Below, one piece after another: positions 13,401 through 22,400 of a stretch of 64,000 nucleotides of DNA (position 1 is the stretch's first letter; each line of letters starts with the position of its first letter). The notes under the pieces were generated by a model that had not been told where the DNA came from, did not search any database, and saw only the letters and a list, made by a program, of their open reading frames with translations. Position numbers and translations under genes: made by a program. This stretch comes from Chondrosia reniformis (taxonomy: Eukaryota; Porifera; Demospongiae; Chondrillida; Chondrillidae), in assembly GCA_947172415.1 (NCBI GenBank), contig OX359199.1, positions 3,994,001-4,058,000 on the forward strand, given 5' to 3'.

Positions 13401-16400
13401 TATTAGTTATACCACGGCATTGAGGTGTATATGGGTTTTATACGTATGAGTCACGAGGGCGCGTTAGAGGGCGAGTACATATATAAACCCATATACACCG
13501 AAACGCCGTGGTGTGAGTGATATATACTCCGTCGCTTCTTATCGTTATTTTGGCGGAACTTTCAGGATGGCTCATCTAGCGTCTGGTTGGTTTTGCTTAA
13601 ACACTGATGACTTCATAGAATACTCTTGCCCTGACTACTCCAACTGTCCTAAATGTCAGGAGAATTGTCCACCTCCCACGAAGAAACGTCTTAGTTTACC
13701 ATATTTGGGCAGGGATATAACTGGATTTAAGAAGCCGATGCAGTATATAGCTTCTTAAATCCTGTTATATCACGGTTACGAAATTTAAACACAGGCAGTT
13801 GCCCCGGCAACAGAGTATATATACAAGACTACAAACAGAAAACCATGCATTAACATATTCTGAAAACAAATAGAGGTCAATTCCTAGCTCATGCTCCATA
13901 AAAACTTCAGAAACTAGAAATATTAAAAATTTTCTACAAAAATAGTGAAGAATCAGACTTAGATGTAGGGATGGCATAAAAGTACAAAAACAAGAAAGGA
14001 ATGTTACACAGTGAAGCATTAGCTGTGCATGAATCATACAACAAAGGGTGTTGCAACATATCCCTACATCTGGCAGCATTGGCATAGGAACTGGGACAGA
14101 TGAAGGTGCAGTCCCCCTAACCTGTATATTCCACACAATGACATAAGTGTAAAGGCTGCAAAATAAGTATAGGAAAGTAGGACATAGAGGTAATAATATT
14201 TCTCTTGAGTAGAGCAGGTAAGATTTTTGTTACACATATATTTGCTATGCATATGTGTAAAGTTTAAATGGCTCAAAGGATCAAGCATTTGTTTGCCACA
14301 TGTATGGTGGTCAGGGTTATAAGGAACAGCCATAAGGTACCAGTGTAGAGGGGGGACAGGAGAGACATTCATCCCCCCCTAGGATTGATTTTCAATGTTT
14401 GCCCTCCCCATAGATATTTGAGAAGTTAATATAAACTGAATACCCTTATACCAATGCCCCCCTAAATATTCATTCCCCCCCTGGCCCCAAGGTTCACATG
14501 CAGCCCTTGTGGTATATACCTATATGTATATGGGAAGAGAATAAGAGTAGATACCATGTATTTTCTAGTGGGAAGCACACCATGTAAAATGTTGCCAGAT
14601 GTAGGGATATGTTGCAACACCCTTGGTCGTATGATTCATGCACAGCTAATGCTTCACTGTGTAACATCCCTTTCTTGTTTCTGTACTTTTTGTGGCTTCC
14701 CTAGATTTTCACAATCGTTATATACGTGGCCAGCAAGAGTCATGCACTGACGAGTGATGATGACGTAGAGAGGTGGGACAGCCCCCCTCATGATTGAGAG
14801 TGGATGGTGGTGGGGGCTTCAGAGAGAGGAGAGGACATGTCGGGAGTGTCAGGCAGGGAAGGTGGAGGATGTTACCCATTGGCTGCTTGAATGTCATGGG
14901 TGGTGCACCGAACACTAGCCTCTCTTATATACAGGCAATGAGGCATATAACCAACAATTTTGACAATCTGTGTGAGGATGATAAATTAGTTCTAGATCTA
15001 GTTCTGAACAAGGGATACCAGCATTTCTCAATACTGAAGAATATTATAAGGATGTGGACTACGTAGTAATGAAGCAATTGCCTCCTTTTTGTTGTTGCAG
15101 AACTGACTCTTGAGTTAAATACATGGTCATGTATTATTGTATCACTAGGACATATATTTGTTATTGTTGTTGTTTTGTGTAGGGCAGTTTGGCTCTAGTG
15201 CTGGTGAGCATGTGGCAAATTAATTATAATAATATATATATAGTGATTGCATGACATACCTGACAGAGCTGTGAGCAAGATCCTGGTGCCTGCTTAGTTG
15301 CCTCATAACACAGAGGTATACACACTAACACCTTCAAAGGAAAGTAAGAAGGGATGGTGAATCTTACTATAATTGAGCTAGGCCGATTTTTTGTCCGCAC
15401 TAATCTCCAAAACCGAGGAGGATTCGCAGCGGACACGGTTTACCTTTCTAAGAGCTATCCGGAGGGTGTCTTCAACGGGGGTTTCAATCGTTAACTTGCG
15501 AAATACAGGTTTTTCGACGTTTGCCTGACTACGAGACGCCATCTTTGTTTTACGGACGAAAGCGAAACAAGTAAATTATGGAATTCGCACTTTCCGCTAT
15601 ATATCTTATCCTGCTATTTCTAACCCCAGTAATTTCATGAACACCATCATGTATGATAGATCACACTTCCTCAGTCATACAATGCAACTTATAAATAAAT
15701 TAGCCTTACAAGATTGGACCTTAAGACTAGACACTATAGACAAAAATAGTAGAGTAAGTGATTGAAATTCGGACACCAGGTCAAATCGGACACTTGTACA
15801 ACTGCCTCTAAAGCCTAAACGAGGTTTCTTGTGCATGATCTCATACCCCGTGGTCCTGCTAATTTGCCGACCAACTTTGGTACGCTGAGCTTTAGCAACA
15901 CGGGAGCAAAGCACCATTAACGACGATGTCCGGATATAGGGAACATCGGACATATTAACTAAGCGTCGGACAAAAGCGATTTTCTTCTACTTAAGACTCA
16001 TAAATTGCTCTCCTTACACTTAAAACTTATTCGAGAGCTTTACTAAGGTTTTGGAAACCAATTTAACGCCATGTGGGCGGTTAAGGCTGACTGGATGATG
16101 TCATTAAAATGGAGGGCGAAAGTTGTCGATTAGGTTTCTAAGCTGAAAATTAACCTTTGACCTGTATCGAAGTTTCTTCGAGCATTTACTACGCATGCGC
16201 AAAAGATTTGCATGCCTCCCTTGCGGTTTTTAACGTTTTTCATATGAAAATTTTCTGCTTGGTAGGTTAGTCCCAATTTTCTCACACTGCCTCTAATCGT
16301 TTTGTTTAAATCATCTAACGGATTCCCATCTAACTGTAGATCCTAAAGGCTGTTTGTCACAAGTTAATTCAGAGGTGTCTTTACTTGGTAGGTTAACAAA

Positions 16401-19400
16401 ATAATCCTAATTTGTTCTTCACACTGCCTCTAAAAATTTTGTTTAAATTGTCTAAATGTAGATCCTATAAAGACTGTTTGTTGTTGTTTGTCACAAGTTA
16501 AGTAGGAGAGGTGTCTTTACTTGGTAGGTTAAAAAATTAGTCCTAATTGGTTCTTAACACTGCTTCTAATCACTAAACTTCACAACCCTTTCGTTCAAGC
16601 ATAAAAAGATTTTATATAGGTTAATTCACAGCTCTTGATTGCAGGATAAAAAGAAGTTTTATTTTATGCATGCACATGCAACCTCAAATTAAGCTTCACA
16701 ATCAGTCTCTACATATTATTTGCATTGTGGGAAAACTAGCTGCCTGATATATATATATTGCTAATTAATTGTTGATCAGGGTCAAGAAACATCCACAAAT
16801 ATATATATATCAATGAAATCACCTTTTTAGTATAATTTCATGCTTCTAAACACAATTTATTCCGAAAGAAATAATAAATATGCATAGAACGCAATCTGTG
16901 AAAATTAAGTCCCTTGAAATTAAGGAGCTATATATATATGATATTACTATGACTACAAAGCATGCATGTCATATGGTTAATTGTGACAACAGAAACGCAG
17001 GTGTTAAGGTTAATTCCCAGTCTGCGATTATCTTGTTAATTTTACCAATATTCCATGCAGTCCATGCACTATCTGGTCATTACTATATTATACAAATCAT
17101 TGACAATTAAAACTCTGCCAAGGACTCAGCATTATACTGCATGCACTTTCATTTTTGGGGTGCCACAGGTGCCCCAATATTGTTTTCATAAATTATGTTA
17201 ACGTATGGCTTCCTGTTCGTAACCTTGTATATATCTATCACCAAAATGGTGGACGTTCGGCTGGCTTTCGTTTTCTAGCTTAAAACTATAGCTTTCTCTT
17301 CCTTAGTGTCGAACATTAAACGAACGAAAAGGATTTAGAAACCACCTTTACTTATATTATGTAATGTAATGTAAAGCCTGCGTAAAAACGTTTTCTACGA
17401 GATATAGCCTTGAAAAATTTAAGGCAATCAAGCGACGGCCAGATGCGGTTAACCGGACATCTAAAAACTACATATAAGCCAAGTGGTTCGAGTTTGCTGG
17501 GGGCGCAAGGTGCCCCACAAGTTTTTTAAACTCGAACTACTTGTTTGTTTAAACATTTGTTTTTTAGATGTTACCTCTTAGCCAAAGAGTGCTGTATTCC
17601 AATTCTGCATGTGAAGTAGAGCATAAGCCTCTAAATGTGTTGCCATCTAGGCAAGGACGTGATAAAGCATGGGATTCCGAAAAGCTAGAAAGAGCTGTTA
17701 AGGCTGTTTGTTGCGATGGAGCCACTATATATGACAAGCTGCCGAAGCTTATGGTATCCCGAAGAGTACGCTTGATGACCGAATTAGTGGAAAGATACTT
17801 GGTGGTGGTACAAATTCAAGGTACCTAACTGATGATGAAGAACAGGAACTTGTGTCCTTTATCATTGGTTGTGCCACTATTGGGTATGCAAAGACGGTAA
17901 AGTAGATTCTTGCAGTAGTTCAGCGGATTCTGGCAGCTCGAGGGACTTATCATCCTATTTCTTATGGTTGGTGGGAAGCCTTCAAAAAGAGGCACCCTAA
18001 TCTCTCCCTTATAGGATCCCTGCTTCCTTATCAAAGCCAAGGGCAATGGCCTCAAACAGGGCTGTATTAGATCATTATTTTGATCTTTTAGAAGAAACGT
18101 TAGTAGAAAATAATATGAAAGACAGTCCTTGCCAAATCTATAACATGGATGAAAGCGGTATGCCTCTTGCGCCTAAGCCTTTAGAGACAATTCATGAAAA
18201 AGGAACAAAAAACGCATTTACCATGACATCTTCAGCGAAGACCCAAATTACCATTGTAACATGTGTAAACACTGCAGGGTAATGTTTGCCCCCCATGCAT
18301 ATAAGTGGGTAGTATTTGGAGGCAGGACACATAACAGCACCTAGCTGCTCCTCAGCGGCCATTGTAATGGCCTCAGGGGAATAATGAGAGGTATGGCCAT
18401 CAAGTAAGATGAGTAATGGCCTTACAGGTGGTGCATAACGCAAAAAATGCCTCTTGAACCACTTCTCAAGAGGTGTTGGTCCATCCAGCCTTTCCCTGAA
18501 AGACCATATATGGTTCCAGGTACTTCTATTGTTAGTTCAGGTCTCAGTTGCTTCCAATCCCAAATCTATACATGTGCATGCACATATATATCTATAGTAT
18601 GTCTTTGTAACTCCTTTTTGTAGTTACTACAGAATCTGATGTTGGCCTGATGGGTGTGACAAAGAAAAAGGCTCCTTCCACCACCCTTAGGGGTGGGCGG
18701 AATGTCTCCACCAGAGGTGTCCTAAAACAGAAGAATGGTGTTGCCGGTAAGGAGAAAAACCTGCTTGCATATATATAAAGCATACAAAGCTTTTGTTTAT
18801 ATAATTGGATCATGATCAAGTGATCAGTTCTTGAATGTATATATATACAATTTAGGTTTAGTGAGTTTTGTATAAAATGACCAGTTTCTGATAAATAATA
18901 TAGATGTTGACCAGGAGGGTGAACTATATAAGGCTACAGCAATCGAGGTTTCATGTGAAACTGATGAATCTGAATATACATCAGCAACATGGTGGCAAAA
19001 GGATTTAGATTTGACATCACAGGAGCGAGAAATACTGCTTTCTGGGTAAGAATTAAATGATCGTATCATTAATGCAGGACAGAAGCTGTTGAAAAATCAG
19101 TTTAATCATATTCATAGGTTCCAAAGCACTCTTTTAGGATATCGGCTGAAATTTGAGCCAATATCAGTAAAGTTAGACAGTGTTCAGATATTTCATACAG
19201 GTATATGATTGACTGTATATATGTGACATTGTGTAAATTATATACTCATGCATGCAGTCCTGCATTTTGTGTTATATATATTTTATATAGGAAGTATAAA
19301 TCACTGGATTTGCATCTCAACAGTTGGTAGTAGAGGAATGATCCATGTTATGGACAGTCTAGGAACTTCTCTGCCCCTGAACAGAAAGAGTTTTGCAAAT

Positions 19401-22400
19401 TTGCAAAGCCTATTCTGTTGCTCCATCAAGTTCTCTGAAGGTCAAAAAGCTCTCAGTTCAGCAACAACAAGGTGCAGTGGACTGTGGGGTGTACTGCATT
19501 GTATATGCAACCAAAACCTGCCTGTCACAAGTGTTGCTTTTGATCAAAAGAGAGCACGTAAACATTTGTTCCAGTGTTTTCAAGATGGCAAAATGAATGC
19601 ATTTCCTAGAAGCCCCAGAACTGTTCAGCGAACTGTTAGCAAAATACAGAGTTTCAAACTCTACTGTGTATGCAGAATGCCTGCAGACTACGATACTGAA
19701 ATGGTACAATGCAGTGGATGTTGTAAACGCTGGTATCACTTTTCATGTGTGGGTGTGAAGTATCCAGTCCCTGAGATGTGGAAGTGCTCAAAATGCAAGC
19801 CTGCTGAATTTTTATGACTTAACCTTTCAATAGTAGACTGTTTTTGCTTAGCTATAACAAACAGAAACTATTATGTAAACTTATACTTTCTTACTTTATT
19901 TTGACTTTGACAGTGGCCAAAATTGTTTTTAGTAATTGTGAGTGCCACCGGCACTGCGATTTTTACTGGCGGCGTTCACAATTGTGTGTTTGCAAAGATT
20001 GAAAATGTTTAGCTATATTCCTGCAAAATAAGCATGAATTAAATTATTCATGGTCCAAACTGGATAGAAATGCAGTGTATATATATCACAGGGGCGTAGG
20101 AAGTAGTTTAAGAATGGGGGGGCTGTAATAGTGTGAGTGAGGTTTGCGAGCGAAGGGAGCGAAAAATTTTTTGACGTATTGCGCAACTCCTTCCACTTGC
20201 GCAATACAAAATGGCGGCAGGAGACACTTGGACAGTGCAGGGAAATGAATGGGCTACTGCTAGCCGTACGCGAGACTAATCACTGCGAGGCTTTAGCAAC
20301 TTCAGACATCAGTCCAGTACAACAGACTGGCTACTATATTGGGCAAGTTGTGGTATTCATACCTTCATTGTATGAACTTCACAACTTGGCAGTGTTGCCC
20401 TATTTTTAGGAGGGGCCCAGCCCCCCTTCGCTGGTGCTTGGGGGGGCGCCAGCCCCCCGAGCCCCCATGCTTTCCTACGCCAGTGTATCAACTGCAGTTT
20501 GTTCTCTAGAAAATAGCTTATGTATACATATATGACTGTTGCGAAACCTAAAACTGCTATATAATCGATAATTTTCGCCCTCCATTTTAATGACGTCATC
20601 CAGTCAGCCTTAACCGCCCACATGGCGTTAAATTGGTTTCCAAAACCTTAGTAAAGCTCTCGAATAAGTTTTAAGTGTAAGGAGAGCAATTTATGAGTCT
20701 TAAGTAGAAGAAAATCGCTTTTGTCCGACGCTTAGTTAATATGTCCGATGTTCCCTACATCCGGACATCGTCGTTAATGGTGCTTTGCTCCCGTGTTGCT
20801 AAAGCTCAGCGTACCAAAGTTGGTCGGCAAATTAGCAGGACCACGGGGTATGAGATCATGCACAAGAAACCTCGTTTAGGCTTTAGAGGCAGTTGTACAA
20901 GTGTCCGATTTGACCTGGTGTCCGAATTTCAATCACTTACTCTAGATCTGGGGGCAGGTTAGCTGACTACAGGCTCATTAAGAGAACGCCCTCAACTGAT
21001 GACTACATAAGGACTGGTAATTTTGATAAAAGGAGAGTCCTGGCAGCCCTGAGGTGTGGGTGCCTCCCTCTCGAAATTGAGAAGGGCAGATTGAGACACC
21101 CTAAAGTTGATCTGGAGAGCAGGATTTGCCAGCTGTGTAACTGTGGTGCAATAGAGGACTCCACTCATTTTATTACAACCTGTCCAGCTTTCAATCATAT
21201 AAGATGTAATCTTTTTGCTGAATGCTCACTTTTATCCCCTAACTTCTACTCTTACCCAAGTATCCAAAAAAACCACTTCATCCTAACATACCCAAATCAA
21301 AAGATCTCAAATTATATTTACAGTATGTACATTCATCGTAAATTCAGGGCCGGCGGCATAGGGGCGGCCGGGGCGGCCATAGCCGCCCCACTTTTTTGGT
21401 CTAAACAAAATTTTACATCAATACCTAACTGTTCATACCTTTAAGGCTTGAAACGTTCGAGCATTTTGTTGCAATCAATGCTGTAGTTTATAGTCAGACT
21501 TTACCGACCTCCATTTTCTAATGACGCCATCGATGCGTACGTGTTTCGTAACCAGACCTACATGCACCCAAATTGGGTCCCATGCTCAATGTCATTTTGC
21601 GACTGTAAAAACGTGTCACCACGCTTTCTCGGACGTTTCCGCGCGCGTACACAGACGTTTTGAACTTTAGGTGAGCTGCTAGCATCGTTCAGATTCTTCT
21701 TTGCTGCATGCATAGCTAGTCATCACTATGGCCAAGCGAATTGATCCTAAAGATATTGGAGATTTACCAACAAAACCTTACCAGCCTCGGCATATATCAT
21801 TTCCACCTCGAACATTTGGAAAGCAGTCTCCTGTTCAGCGCACGTTTCAATGTAGCTGGTTTGATAAATGGCAGTGGCTGCACTACAATGTTGCCCAGGA
21901 TGCTGTTCATTGCTTTACGTGCTGTAAAGCTGTGAAAGATGGGCGAGCAAAGATAACAGGGTTAGCGGAGGGTAGCTTTTTGGTGAATGGCTTCACAAAT
22001 TGGAAGGATGCCACCACCAAGTTTGCTAAACATGAAAGTAGCGACTTCCACAAGGTCTGTGCTGAAGCACTGTCATCAACTGTTGATATTGGAGACATGC
22101 TCAACAAGCAAGCTGTGACAGAGAAGCAAGAAAACCGAGAATACTTACTTAAGGTCTTGTCTACCGTGCGCTTTTTGGCACGACAGGGCCTAGCGCTTCG
22201 TGGTGATGGTGATGAACGTGACTCAAATATACATCAGTTGCTTCTTCTGCGTGGCGAGGATTTCCCATCAATGAAAAAATTCTTAGAGAGAAAGCAGTTG
22301 AAGTATTCCTCACATGAAGTGCACAATGAATTTCTGTCCATCATGGCTCTGCAAGTGCTCCGTCAGATTGCTGCAAGCTTGCAGTCAGCAGTCTTCTATG

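Larger units (their letters stand above)
15745..20945. mobile_element. Composite DNA transposon bounded by about 385-bp inverted repeats
   Basis: The arms 15747-16132 and 20562-20945 are near-identical inverted copies. Between them are a tandem repeat, a pogo transposase, a ULP1/PHD gene (the best candidate for the element's own gene) and a small MITE. The whole block is absent from the matching RTK intron in copies B, C and D (for example 35849-35951), so it arrived after or independently of the duplications. I cannot assign the superfamily; no transposase belonging to the arms is certain. Confidence 0.6.

Noticed and set aside
15675-15953. Conserved ORF MSDVPYIRTSSLMVLC as a gene (also at 20741-20962)
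   Set aside because: It lies entirely in the inverted repeats of the composite element, so conservation follows from the repeats being copies.
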